Notes under the pieces: generated by a model
Told to the model about the DNA's origin: nothing
What the model saw: the letters and a program-made list of their open reading frames with translations, nothing else
Databases searched by the model: none
Program-made: the position numbers and the translations under genes
Assembly: GCA_005656395.1 (NCBI GenBank)
Contig: SRSI01000020.1
Coordinates: 310,001-374,000, forward strand
Length of the DNA: 64,000 nucleotides
Direction: 5' to 3'
Source of the DNA: Strongyloides papillosus
Taxonomy: Eukaryota > Nematoda > Chromadorea > Rhabditida > Strongyloididae
In this document: one piece after another, positions 46,917-58,539 of the stretch
Position numbering within the stretch: the first letter of the stretch is position 1
How the letters are laid out: the number at the start of each line of letters is the position of its first letter

Positions 46917-48075
46917 TTAAAATTGAAATGTAATTTTTCAAATTGTATATATATGTTAGTGAAATTGTACTTATTAAAAGTTTATTAATATATAATAAAT
47001 AAATATTTTGTGAAGTTCATTTTTCTCTAGTATTTTCTAATTTCCATCAATCAAAATATCGTTAAAATGTTTATCACCGTTTTTTCTATGTTAATTCAAA
47101 TAGGGAAAAGTTATTTACCTTTTCCGTGTCAACAGAAATGCACTTTTTCAACAAAGAAACACTTTAATGCTGAAATGAGTTAATTAGCTTTAATAAAATA
47201 TAATTTTATATCTTTGTCATTTTAGATGCTTTGTTGTTGTACTATGCTTAAACAGTGTGTTAATCTTATTAATGATAGCGCTTGGAGTAATTATATCATA
47301 CTTTATCAAAATATATCTAATATTAAGTAATATCATGGACATATTTTAATTTGGGTAAATTTCTTGGTAACGACTTGGGTCTAGATTATTATTATTAATT
47401 TTTGATTGATTTTAGGGTTTTATTTACTTTTGTACTATTATTGTATTGTGGCCTGTAAAATTAGTGATATTTCACATAGAGTAGGTTATTCTTAATTTTT
47501 AAAATATCATTAAAATTTTTATATTTGAAGTTTTGGAATTGTAATTAATCTTTGATTGTAATTGAAGTTAGATAATGTTTAATATGTTATTGTATTGTAT
47601 AACAGTTATCCATATCACAAAAATTGCTGTATTAATTGTATGTTGACGTATCTAAATTAATATCTTAGCTTTTCACCTTAAGCTAGATATGAATATTATC
47701 ATTAGCACGATTCAGGAAGATTTTAAATATTTATATTGTGTGGAACAAATTCAATCTTTTTATTTCTGCCATATAATCTCAAATCATTAGAAAACGTTCA
47801 AAGTCATAAACATCTACTCTTATTAATTTTTCTAATGTACTTTTATTTAAAAAAGCCTTGTAGATATTTAATAATTAAAAATTATATAAATTTTTTTATA
47901 AAGATATTTTTTAAAGTAATTTATCAACTTTTATTTAAACGAATATATTGAGAATTAAAGTCTATAAATGTCGTTTTAAATTGTGAGAACAGTATACTGA
48001 ATTAAGTAATAAAAATTATGTTCGTGGTAAAAAAATGTAGGTACAAATTGTACATAAGTGTTATTGAGATGAACT
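46917..48075. other. Duplicated non-coding region, unit B
   Basis: Counterpart of 42645-43802. The first ~720 bp are identical to unit A; beyond 47639 substitutions and small indels appear. No coding frame with family resemblance. The end is the 3' flank of PMP3-like gene 2. Confidence 0.7.
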
Positions 48076-48303
48076 TTATTCTTTTCCTAAGGAAACCCAC
48101 AAAGCATGGATAACACCAGGAATAAAGCCAAGGATTGTAAGAATAATATTGATACTAAGAGATAATCCGCACCCATCAGACATTAAGACAGACAATGGCT
48201 AAAATAAAGTTTAACATATTCACTAACACAAACATTTTTAACTTACTGGAAGAATAATTGAAACAAGAATGTAGATGAGAACCATACAACATGTTTTAGC
48301 CAT
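48076..48303 (-). CDS. PMP3/UPF0057 small membrane protein, copy 2
   Basis: A 59-aa protein from exons 48303-48247 and 48198-48076 (48-bp phase-0 intron), with MAKTCCMVLIYILVSIILP, then PLSVLMSDGCG and ILGFIPGVIHALWVSLGKE. It has two predicted TM helices separated by the DGCG turn. It has the same exon structure and length as copy 1, and the substitutions are mostly conservative (Val/Ile, Phe/Leu) within the helices, suggesting purifying selection on both. Role unknown beyond the family's link to membrane potential and stress tolerance in fungi and plants. Confidence 0.88.
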
Positions 48304-49279
48304 TTTGATAAAATTTAATATAACGTATACTGAAATTTCGTATTAATTTTGAAATGGTTTAAAAACAGCAAACAAAGACAGAATATAACAACTTAAAAAA
48401 AACATAACGAATTGATAAATAATAGAAAAATGTATGACGACAGGAAAAAATATAATAATATTATGTGTTTTGGACAATAGCAGCGGTTTTGACAGTTTAA
48501 CAACAAGTATAAAAATATAAAGTAACTAAATTTTTGTTTGCAGATAGAGTATTTGATATTTCGCTGTCAATAAATTAAGGGAATTATTAAATAGAAGACG
48601 TTAATCAAATTTTTTTGGATACAAAGTGTATTTTCAACAATTTAGTAACATTTTACCACAATTACTAAAATTGAAAAACTTTTTATGATAAACAAATTTT
48701 AAGTTAAAATATAGGAAAATGTTATTAAGTTTTAGAAAATGATATATATATAAATGTTTTAAAAAAATTATAAAATAAACATAAATACATGATATTCTTG
48801 TCATTTGAAATGTTAAAGTATTGAATTAGCTTATTTATTTTACTCATATATTCTTTTCAGTGTTATATGATAAGACTAGGAAAATAAAACTAATAATATA
48901 GTTATAGGTTAATAACAAATTAAAATAAAAATTTTTTAATAATTTTCTCCATAATAAATGATATTAAATTTTTGTAAACAGATTTTAGTGTTGCTACAGA
49001 TAAATAACTAAGCATCACTAAGGTTAGTCTAAGTCTATTAATATTAAAAATTAATATTTAATAAAATGAATTATCTTGATTTTTTCTGATACCTTTCCAT
49101 AAGATTCTGGTTTCTAAGAGAAAAGAAAAGTCTCGATGATGTTTATTTTAATTTAAAAATATAGAAATATTATATATTTTACAGTTAATGTAAATGAAAT
49201 AATATTACAATAAAAGTATTTACATAAAGGAAATTGTTGCTTAAAATTATATTTTAACTTTCATTTAAGATTCTCAACA

Positions 49280-49408
49280 TAAAATAAACTAACACCTTTT
49301 CTAATTTTCTAATAACATCAGCAAGTGTAAACGTTGATCCCCCACACAATAATAGTCTGTAAAACCTTGAGCTAACTTACGTAAAATTTTTATAACATCT
49401 TTAAGTGA
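49280..49408 (-). pseudogene. Possible degenerate coding relic (unidentified)
   Basis: On the minus strand a frame reads DVIKILRKLAQGFTDYYCVG; after a one-base shift it continues TFTLADVIRKLEKVLVYF. The Y-x-V-G…T-L-A-D pattern recalls the GST C-terminal domain, but one residue of spacing is off and the match is short. Both pieces are more complex than the surrounding A+T-rich noise. No exon boundaries are evident. Low confidence. Confidence 0.25.
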
Positions 49409-50639
49409 AAATAAAGAATATTACAAAACAATTTATTTTAATGAATATTTTTGAATTTTTATTGTACTTTTATATATGTTTAAAAAAATTACTATATGGT
49501 ACTTTTAAGAAAGAATATAAGAATGTATAATTTAAAATTAAATATAAGATTGATTGTCAAGTAATTCCCTAAGCCTAGCTTCGTCTACCATGTATAAATA
49601 AAAACAATTTTATAAATAACTTTTCCAATTAGAATTAACAGAGTTAAAAATGAGATAGTTGTACTTGAGAAAAAAAATAAATATAGACGAAGTGTATTTG
49701 ACTAAGGTTTATGTGCAAGACAATTTTTTTTATATAAAATCATTATATTGTTTATATGTAATATCAACCATAGCTTCTGTAACATCCTGCATCAATACAA
49801 GGTTGAGTACTACGTTTTCGTTATACACCAATTCATTACTATATATTTTTGAAGGCAATTATCATTATTTATCACTTTAGAATTTTATTAACATTATAGA
49901 GAAAAAATTGTACATGGGTAAGTGATACAAAATGTACTATATTAATTCGAGTTAATGCTGTATGAAAAACTATTTTACATGAAATATAGGGTATTTCAGA
50001 TAGATGTGAAAGATTTCGAATGCTATTAACGTTCTTCGCTTTTGTCTTTTTCTCGTATTATTCTACTCTTAATAAAAAAAATAAATTAGCAATTTTAGTT
50101 TGTATAATAAATATTATGCGCAACTAATAATCATAAATTACAATAAATATAAAAAATTAGAATTTTCCATAAATAGTTTTTTAAAATGAACATGTCTAAA
50201 ATGCATTAAAAAAAGATTCTGGAAAAATAGAATATGATAGAACAACATTGAAGAAAAAATAAACGTAAAACTAAATAAAAACACAAAAAATTTTTTTTTT
50301 TAAATTACTCTGACAAAGAAAAATTCACAATTCTCTATCTGTTTATAAAGAACAATGAAATTAACACAACAAAATCTGTTTAAATAAAATGATAACATGA
50401 TGTTATATAGAATATAAATAAGTAAGAAAATTCTTAAACATTCATTGTTGTTGTCATCCACTATTTTATCAAACCTTTGAAGAGATTCAGATACATATTG
50501 AATCAATGGAGAACATAATTATCTTAGAGAAATCGGTAACATATATCGAACGTAGATATATAGATCTAACTTAAAAATTAATATCTTTAATTGTTTGGTA
50601 AATTATTTTTGTTTATTTTTTTGCAAGATCAAAAAATTT

Positions 50640-50840
50640 TACTACACCACAAATTCCTGAAGATATGGCTTTCAAAATCTTGAGCCACAGGATCATGGTA
50701 CACGCCACCAGTATTGTTTAGATAATCTTGAATGCGTAACAAAGTAAAGTTTTTACCTTGTTGGTGATTTAATCATCACAACTATAGAATGTAATTCGTC
50801 GATAATTCTAACTGGTTTGAAGAACTTTTGCAGAAGATGT
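50640..50840 (-). pseudogene. Possible frameshifted coding relic (unidentified)
   Basis: Minus-strand frame KFFKPVRIIDELHSIVVMIK is followed, after a one-base shift, by GKNFTLLRIQDYLNNTGG and VYHDPVAQDFESHIFR, then a stop. The composition is coding-like and less A+T-rich than the flanks. No protein family was recognised, and no convincing splice sites explain the shift, so it is either a decayed gene fragment or an exon of a gene whose other parts were missed. Confidence 0.35.
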
Positions 50841-51481
50841 TTGAATTAAGGTGGATGCTATTTTGAGTAATATTTTTTTTCTTTTGAATAAGTTAACAAA
50901 ACTTCAGCATAAATTTCCCATGTATTAACTTCAAATTAAAAAAATTATTTAAGACTAAAAAAATCACTTGCATTTGAAATATTTCACACTTATTTTCAAC
51001 ATTTTGTATTCCGTAATCACTTATTAACTGTAATGTTCATGAATTTTAAAATAATTGTCATTGATATTTTTTAAACAATGTGTCTATATATGTTGATAAA
51101 AGTAAAAAAATATGTTAAAATATAATCTTTAGAAGATATTTATTTTCATTCGAAAGGAATTTTAACTGCTTATGATAATTAACAAATAAATAATCTTTAA
51201 TTATATAAATAAGATTGTTTTATATTTTCCTTTAATGATTATACATTCTTCTAATGTGTTATATACAGTTTGATGCTTGAAATGTTTATAATAGTTATTA
51301 TGTTTATATTCATTTCACTGTGAAAGATTCTGATAATAATGAAAAAAAATTTATTTGTAAACACAATCTACATCGAAATATAATAACATTCATATCGATT
51401 ATGTTGTTATTAACGTAAATTTAAAAATTTAAGATAAAATACAACAACTTAAATAGATAAGTACAAAAGTTTCGAAAATTA

Positions 51482-51798
51482 TTAAACTTGGTGAACAAGT
51501 GGTCTTCCATATTCATCATTATTGGAACGAATGATGATTGTTTGTGTATGTTGAACTGGATAATCATTAGTTTCACGGAAGAAGCATACCCAAAATGCAT
51601 GGATAATACCTGGTATATATCCACAGGCCGTTAAAAGGAGATTTAAGCAAAAATGAAGGCCACAACCGTCTTCCATCAAAACAGCTAATGGCTAAAATAA
51701 ATGAATGTTTTTCAGAGATATTAAACACAATATGTACTTACAGGAAGTAAGAGTGTTATAAAAAACAAGCAACAACCCATGCAACATGTTTTTGCCAT
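51482..51798 (-). CDS. PMP3/UPF0057 small membrane protein, copy 3 with longer tail
   Basis: An 88-aa protein from exons 51798-51742 and 51691-51482 (50-bp intron at the same phase-0 position as copies 1 and 2). It has MAKTCCMGCCLFFITLLLP, then PLAVLMEDGCG and TACGYIPGIIHAFWVCF. It differs from the other two by a hydrophilic C-terminal extension of about 30 residues (RETNDYPVQHTQ…) ending in GRPLVHQV. The extension is expected on the same side of the membrane as the C-terminus of the hairpin. It lies 3.2 kb from copy 2 on the same strand and is clearly older than the segmental duplicates. Confidence 0.9.
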
Positions 51799-52496
51799 TT
51801 CGATCTCAAAAATATGTTAGTCTAAAAAATGAAATTTTTAGTGAAACAAAAGTAAAAACGAATGCAAAGAATACAATAATAAAGTCAACACAAAATCAGT
51901 TGGGTAAAAGCAGATAGTTTTAAAGTATACTTTTCCAAAAGACATAAACGCATTACATCGTATAAACTTTGATAAACATATTATTATCGCCTTTTTGCAG
52001 GTAAAAATTTCACAATTAAGTTTTTCAAAATAAAGAAAAACATTTACGACTTTTTAGGTGTATTAAAATTAAAGAAAATGTTTGTGAATATTAATATTTT
52101 TTCAAATACGGTGGAGAATTTGTAAGCATTCTCATAGTTGTTTTTCCAACAGTATTTGAAAAATAATTTACTACCAGGATATCTTAAGCATGTGACTGTA
52201 GATATTCTTTTATACTTTTCAACTTTTTTTTATTACTGATCAGTTGTTTAAACTATCAATTTAAGTTATTTTAACTTATTTAAAATAATTACAAGTAAAA
52301 TGGTTTAAACTATAATGATTTCAATTGAATTAGTATTTATTGGTAACTCATCTTTTCATCTGTGAAAGATAAATTGTATGATAATATCTACAATAGATAA
52401 TGGTTAGTAAAAAAATTTATAATAATGTCAAAAATAGAGTCATAGAGTTTTAATAAATAGGCCAATAAAATAAAAAAGGCAATAAAAATTTCCTTA
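51799..52496. other. Intergenic, A+T-rich, no gene seen
   Basis: About 0.7 kb with the promoter of PMP3-like copy 3 and the 3' flank of the next minus-strand gene. Nothing else recognised. Confidence 0.5.
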
Positions 52497-53662
52497 TTAA
52501 GAGATACTTGGTGAAACAGTTATTTTTGAACGCCTTCTTGAAGAGGGTGCATTCCTTGACAACTCTTCAATAAATGATTCTGATAATGTTATATGTGAAG
52601 AATTAATAGATTCAATAGGAGAACAATTACCCGATGAATCATCTAAAGCTTTTTGCCTAAAATCTTGTAAAGAAAATGACTTTTTACTATTATCATTGTT
52701 ATTATCTTCACCAAATAACGAGTCATTTTCATTGAAGGTAATATCGTTTGTGCTTTCATTGATATCTTTATCTTCATTACTTATTGGTGAAAATTTATCT
52801 AATTGATAAGTATCATTTAAATCAACATCTTTGTCGGGTATTTTTTCATAGTTATCAATATCTTTTTCTACTTCCTGAACTCTTTTTTTAATCAATTGAA
52901 CAGCTGGGGCAGATGGATCATTAAACATATCAATATTTATAAGAGTGTTTTTTCTAAATAATTTTTTATTATGAATTTTTTTCTGTACAATTGCCTGATC
53001 AATTGACCCATTTATCCATAATGGAGAGTCTTCTTTTAATCCACCGAATGAAAGTGTCTTACTTCTTGTTAGCTGAGGATTATTTGAATTATTCTCTTTT
53101 ATATTAATATCGTCTTCATTACCCTTTTTATAGTTCCTGAAAATAGTTTTGAATTATGTGTTAAAATATTTACAATATACCTCATAACAAAAGTATATTC
53201 GATGTTTTCAAAATAATCTAATAGTTCATTCCTTCTTTCTTTTGAATATGAGTTGATATTTTTTGGATTTTCAATGTTGTTTTTTAACATATACCCATAT
53301 TCATAGCATGATTCAACAAGCAAATCATCATCAAACTCTTTATAAAAGGAGCAAATATTACAGATCATGAGAAGAACATTAAATTTCTCTTCATAGTTTT
53401 CGATATTGTCTAGAGTATCGAACATGTCGTTGAGAAGTTTTATTATAGATTTCCATAAACTTTTTTTCTTTAAATAAGATGTCGAATTTAAGGACATTGA
53501 TATAGCATAATTTGATAAATAATGACCATAAATTAATAGAAGCTTTGTATTATGTAAAGGTAGTAAAGAAATATTAATATTTTTAAAATAGTCTAAAGCA
53601 TCTTCTTTTTGATGATTTTGACGTAACTGAGTTATTAATTTCAATGATTCCTCGAAATTCAT
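52497..53662 (-). CDS. Orphan protein: helical N-terminus, disordered phospho-site-rich C-terminus
   Basis: Family not recognised. Exons 53662-53181 and 53136-52497 (45-bp phase-2 intron) give 373 aa. The first ~160 residues are predicted helical with leucine-rich segments (LLIYGHYLSNYAISMSLNST; LLMICNICSFYKEFDDDLLV), resembling a small helical-repeat or adaptor domain. The second exon is Asn/Asp/Ser-rich and probably disordered. It contains basic-directed Ser sites (LTRSKTLSFGGL; SSRRRSKITVSPS) and Asp/Glu-rich stretches. No signal peptide or TM. Joining the exons removes the stop that would end the first frame, and the new junction encodes …YTFVMRNYKKGNEDD…, supporting the intron. Confidence 0.75.
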
Positions 53663-54498
53663 TGTTACAGATAGATTAGTATTGTCACAAGTAAATAAAA
53701 TAATATGACAAAAAAGTTTTAGTTATTTAATAGATAACTATTAATCTTAAATAAAATGAAACTCTTAAAGCAATAGAGTATTATATACATAAATAATAGA
53801 ATATGATAAGACAAAAATTAAATAATGATCTTTTCTTAACCATCTCCTTATATTTCTTTCTCTATTCGTTTTTCATGATTCATTTCTTATCAAAAAAAAG
53901 GTGTATAAAAGTTTTTAAGTCTTATTTAAAATATATGACTATTATTCAATGAAGAAGTATTGTTTTGTGTCTTTTCAATATATAAATACACATGTACCTT
54001 TCTTATAACTGTTTAAGGTAGTGAAAAAGAAAATAGACAGAATTCCTCTTCTTTTTTAGTGATAGAAAAAATTTTTTTATTAGTGTGTTCTCATTTTAAC
54101 TCACAATTTTATGGTGATTATTGTGCTGATTTAGTGAATTTCTCTTTTTCAGTTCTCCTTTTATATATTTTTGAGGTTGATATTTATTTCTCCTTTTCTT
54201 TATCTCTATTTAGAATTATTTTGTTGATGAAAATCTACTTTTGATGACCTTCTAATAATTAATGCTGTTTGTTTAAAAATTTTATTATTTAAAATTTCAA
54301 TCATTTTATTTATATATTTTTAATATAAGGATTGTAAATTGGCGTTTTATAAACTTTTCAACAACAATGAATGTTCTTGTAAATGATTTTAAATGTTTTA
54401 AAAAATATTTTAATCCTTTTTTGTGGTTGTGTTAGAATTATATTTAAAATGTACAATTATAAAAATTATGAAATCATTTATATCATTAAAAACATGAC
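53663..54498. other. Intergenic, A+T-rich, no gene seen
   Basis: About 0.8 kb upstream of the 373-aa orphan gene. A 61-codon plus-strand frame at 54059-54244 is hydrophobic A+T-rich noise. No RNA gene was recognised. Confidence 0.5.
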
Positions 54499-55248
54499 TT
54501 AACTGGAATTACATGGAGTAAAAGATTGTTTACACATTGGAACATCTTTTAAAATACCATAACTTTGAGCATTACACATCCAATTTCCAACAGCAGTTCC
54601 ACAATAGTCGCCAAAAACTTTTGACATACACTGAATGTATGTATTATATGGAGAACAATCACTTGCATTATGACCTCCACTAACTAAAGCTTCGGAACAT
54701 TGTTCTTCTGCCTTAAATTCATATGTACTACACGATTCAATACAAAAGAAATTGTTGATTGTAGCTAAAATTAAAATAAATTAATTATTTATTAAATTAA
54801 GATTATTATTACTATTATATCCGGCTCCACATTCATATTGAGAAATATAATAATCCATATTATAGTGATAAGCATTTTCAGGATCAAGACCAAAAATCAT
54901 AGTAAGTCCTTGGAAGTTTACGCACTCATTTTCAAGAGATGAAAGACATAATGAAAGAGCATTTTTTTGTCCACAAACAGCAGCTTGTCCGACGGCACCC
55001 TTAGCAAGAAGATATTTTTCCATAACGTCTTGATATGTTTCAAAAGTTGGGAATGGACTAATTGAAAGATTGAAGAATTTAAAATAAATAGAGAAACAAT
55101 TTTGAACGATAGCTGTATCCGAAGAATCACATGTTGCATCTTTTTGTTCCGTAAAAACTCTTCCACTGTTGTAAGGAAATTGCTTATGAAGAGCAGTAGA
55201 AAACAAAAAAGTAGATGCTAAAATTAGAGATAATATTTTCCAATACAT
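54499..55248 (-). CDS. Secreted cysteine-rich protein (T20D4.11-like/DUF19 type)
   Basis: Exons 55248-54813 and 54764-54499 (49-bp phase-1 intron) give 233 aa. A signal peptide of about 19 residues (MYWKILSLILASTFLFSTA) is followed by an extracellular domain with about 15 Cys. The Cys pattern includes CDSSDTAIVQNC, CGQKNALSLCLSSLENEC, a YECG, CIESCSTYEFKAEEQC, CSPYNTYIQC and a C-terminal CKQSFTPCNSS. This arrangement resembles the nematode-specific T20D4.11-like (DUF19) domain. Its function is unknown; members are secreted and often expanded in parasitic worms. Without the second exon the first frame would end in a low-complexity Asn run, which supports the intron. It carries no enzyme motifs. 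Confidence 0.82.
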
Positions 55249-57640
55249 TATAAGAAGAATAAGTAATTTGTTGTATAATATTTTACAACTTTTTATATAC
55301 TCTTGATTAGTATTTCATCATATTGTCTAATATGAGGACATAAATGTTATCAGTAGTTTTAGTTATGTAATTTTATCTTTTTATTAATATAGCACAAAAT
55401 TGTAGAAATAGCAATTAACTTCAAATTAATTTTGTCACAGTAGAAACATAATAAATAGTCATTGCTTTTTATAGGATATTTTAGCCACTATGTAGTTCTA
55501 GTTATTATAGATAAGAATGAGAACAAACATAAATTTTCTTAATTTTCAATAATTTAAATTTTTTTTCCTTGAAATTCCAATTAAAATTATAATAAAACAA
55601 AATTTCATCTTATTTTAAAAAAGACATCTTTCAATTAAACATATGACATCACCATATTCATTTAGTAAGAAAAAATTATCAATATAAAATTATTTTATTA
55701 TAAATACTTTTTTACTATTTGGATTTAGTTTTTATTGTCTCAACTAGTCAATAATATTATAAAGTTTTAAGAAAGATCCACTTTTACTTCTTTATTTAGT
55801 TAATTATAACAATAGAAATCATAGAATTTTTTGTAAATGTTATAACATCAAAATTTATACAGCTTCAATCATATAAAACAAACAACACCTTCAAAAATCT
55901 TATTTCAAAAATTCTAATTATAGAAACATACTGTAATTAAAAGTTAACATTTTTTTGTTAGTAGATTCTTTAGTAGTTATAAAAAAATTGTGATTGAATT
56001 CTTTTGCTATACAACTAATGATATGTTTTCTTTATATCAACTTGAGCTTTTAAAATAGCACATTTTATGTATTTTCCAATTTTGAATCGTTATTGTATTG
56101 TCTTAATTTTGTCTTTCTTAATTTTTTGCTTTTAATTAAATTAACAAAGTTATTTATCTCACAAGTTATAAAGTCACAAATTTTTGTTTAATGCCTTTAC
56201 ATTTAAGTTTCAAAAATACAGGGTTAAAGAAATTTGAATAAAAAAATAATTTCAAGTCGTCAAAAACATTATTTCTTAAATATTTTCCATTATTTTTTAT
56301 ATTTACTAATTAAAATAATAGTAAGAAGAAAGATTTTCTTATAGTAGCTGAGAGAAAATATCTAATTCTGTTAAGCATCCATGAGAAGAAAAAGTCAGAA
56401 ATTTTTTTCTCTCACGCATTGATAAAAAGGAAACACTTGGTTAATCAAGAATTAGTTCAAAAAAATTTCTATTTATAGAATATACAATATTAGTAAATAA
56501 CATCATGTAATTAATATGAAGTTATATAAAAAAAAGTGATGATATTGATGACGATAAAGTGACTTAATTTGCTATATAAACTTATGTAAAAGGTTTATAC
56601 GTCATTTCAAGCTAATTTTAATCTTATAAAGTGTTGTTTTATATTATATTAGTTGTTATTTATAATTATAAATTCGTCAACCCAATACATTTATTGCTAA
56701 AATTAATATTTTTTTGGATAAAAAGAAAGCCAAAGTTTATTTTAAGTTTAACCTTATATATAAATAATTGATAGTGAGTAATATAAACAAAAAGACTAAT
56801 AAAAAAGAATGTATACTACTTTGCAACTTCTTGAACAATTAGATTATGATAAAAAATGTTTTAAAAAGGAAATACATTAATTTTTCTGGATAAATGCTTA
56901 AAATATTGTTCGTTCATTGTTTATCGATACAATTTCCTTTAAACTTTGTCATATATTAAGAATATGTGTGTATATTTATTGTAACTTTAATAAAAAAAAT
57001 AACTTATTCCACAAACTTTTTCCTTAAAGTGGCAAGAAATATTTGTAGGATTGTATCATAATAAATTTTTATATCCAGAAGTCTATAAATATACATCTGT
57101 TATTAGATATATATTTCAAAACATATATTTTATTTTATCTTTACAAAAAATTTAAATCTCTTAACACCATTTTTTAAATAAATTTTTCTAAAATCCTTTT
57201 AAACAATGTTTGATTAAGCTTTTAGTAGAAATTTTATCTTAATTTGTTCTTTGCATTTAACTAAAATATTTTTTTATTTATTTAGCATCATTATTTTATT
57301 GGTCTTTTATAAAAATAACATTATTTTCATTGAAATTATAGTGAACATTTTTTTATATTCTTCCTCTTTATGAATATATCTGGATTATAATCTTTACATT
57401 TTAAAGATAATTTATATTATTTTTATTTTTTCTACGTTAAAAGTCAATTTAAGAAAAAAAGAAGATTTTTTTAAAAGATGTTTCATGTTTTTTTTTGAAA
57501 ATGTACTGATTGTAACAAAACATTTATCATTCATAAATTTTTTTTTTGTAAATTGTTTTACTTTAATTTATCTTTCTCTTTAATATTAATGTTTTTTTTG
57601 TTTTAAGAGAAATCATTTGATTAAATGCTTTAATTTTAAA
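55249..57640. other. Intergenic, A+T-rich, no gene seen
   Basis: About 2.4 kb between divergent genes, so it should contain two promoters. No open frame with coding character, repeat or RNA gene was recognised. Confidence 0.55.
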
Positions 57641-58539
57641 ATGATTAACGGAATGCAAAACACACCTCTTGTAGGAATAAAAAATACATTAAAAAAAAAT
57701 TCACAAACAGAAACAGATGATAAATTAAGGAAAGTTTTAAGATCACTGGATAATTGTTATATAAAAGTTAAAAAAACAAGTAATGATAACATTGTGGTTA
57801 ATATTGAACAAGTAAGTAACATATTAAAAGTTATTTATAGTAAATTTTATAAAAAAAAATAAACATTTTACAGGAGGAATTTTATTGTGACACTTTTTCA
57901 ATAAAAGATGTCATCCAATTAATTGCTTTAGTAGAATTATTTTTCTCAACTATTTTAATTATTATAAGTTTTGAGCATATTTTCCCGCATGGTCATAAAT
58001 TCTTTTTTATTCAAGATAGAAACCTTATTTCCAAAGATCTTGGAATCTATTTATTTTTAATTCAATTTGGTGGATCTTTTTTAAACATCTTCTCAATCAT
58101 CTGTCTGTTTGTTTGCATTAGAACAAGACGTACAATATTTTTATTGCCACATTTATTATGGCAAATTATATATATTACACTTTCTTTTATTTTTACATTT
58201 ATTATACTTTACCTTGTAACAAATCGAAAGATGCTACGTGGATCTGCTGAAGCTTTCCTTTTTATGATTTTAATACCATTAACCTGTCAGCTGTATTTTT
58301 TTACGTTGTTTATAAAATTTTACCGTCAAGTTAAAAAAAATGAGAAAATAAATATTTTGGTAAAAAGTAAAAGTATACAGAACTTAAACAATCTCTTGTC
58401 AAACGGATTATTAGAATTTAGTCTAGAAAGAGAAAGAAGACGCCTTGAGATGATAGATTCATTGAGGATTAAAGCAAGAAAGGAAAAAGGAACTAAAATG
58501 TGTAATAAAAATAAAAAATCCAATTTTTTTCTTTGTTAA
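57641..58539 (+). CDS. Orphan four-transmembrane protein
   Basis: Family not recognised. Exons 57641-57811 and 57874-58539 (62-bp phase-0 intron ending TTTACAG) give 278 aa. A hydrophilic N-terminus of about 68 residues is followed by four hydrophobic segments at about 70-92, 113-139, 145-172 and 181-205. A basic, Arg/Lys-rich, probably helical C-terminal tail (SLERERRRLEMID; RIKARKEKGTKM) follows, likely cytosolic by the positive-inside rule. No signal peptide, so both ends are probably cytosolic. The tetraspan layout is common among nematode-specific membrane proteins; no tetraspanin CCG or claudin motif is present. The first ATG in the frame is taken as start; a second Met lies five codons later. 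Confidence 0.78.

Larger units (their letters stand above)
44072..48344. repeat. Segmental duplication, unit B (4,273 bp, complete)
   Basis: Begins with a second copy of the fars-1 3' end (44072-44280, about 10% diverged, with its last codons but no rest of the gene). It continues with 0.7 kb of unique sequence, the complete orphan gene and PMP3-like gene 2. The end is marked by the third copy of the 13-bp junction word at 48345-48357. The size difference from unit A (2,398 bp) matches the distance between the two 11-bp repeats flanking the deleted part (44274 to 46669, 2,395 bp). Confidence 0.9.
48304..51481. other. Intergenic, A+T-rich, with two short degenerate coding relics
   Basis: About 3.2 kb. 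Apart from the two relics listed separately (near 49.3 and 50.7 kb), only short chance frames in A+T-rich DNA were seen. No RNA gene or repeat was recognised. Confidence 0.5.

Noticed and set aside
42197..48344. Duplicated block as a transposon
   Set aside because: Boundaries are a shared 13-bp word inside fars-1 and past a PMP3-like gene; no inverted termini or element-encoded protein.
54059..54244. 61-codon hydrophobic plus-strand frame
   Set aside because: Low-complexity Phe/Leu/Ile/Ser sequence in A+T-rich intergenic DNA; no family match.
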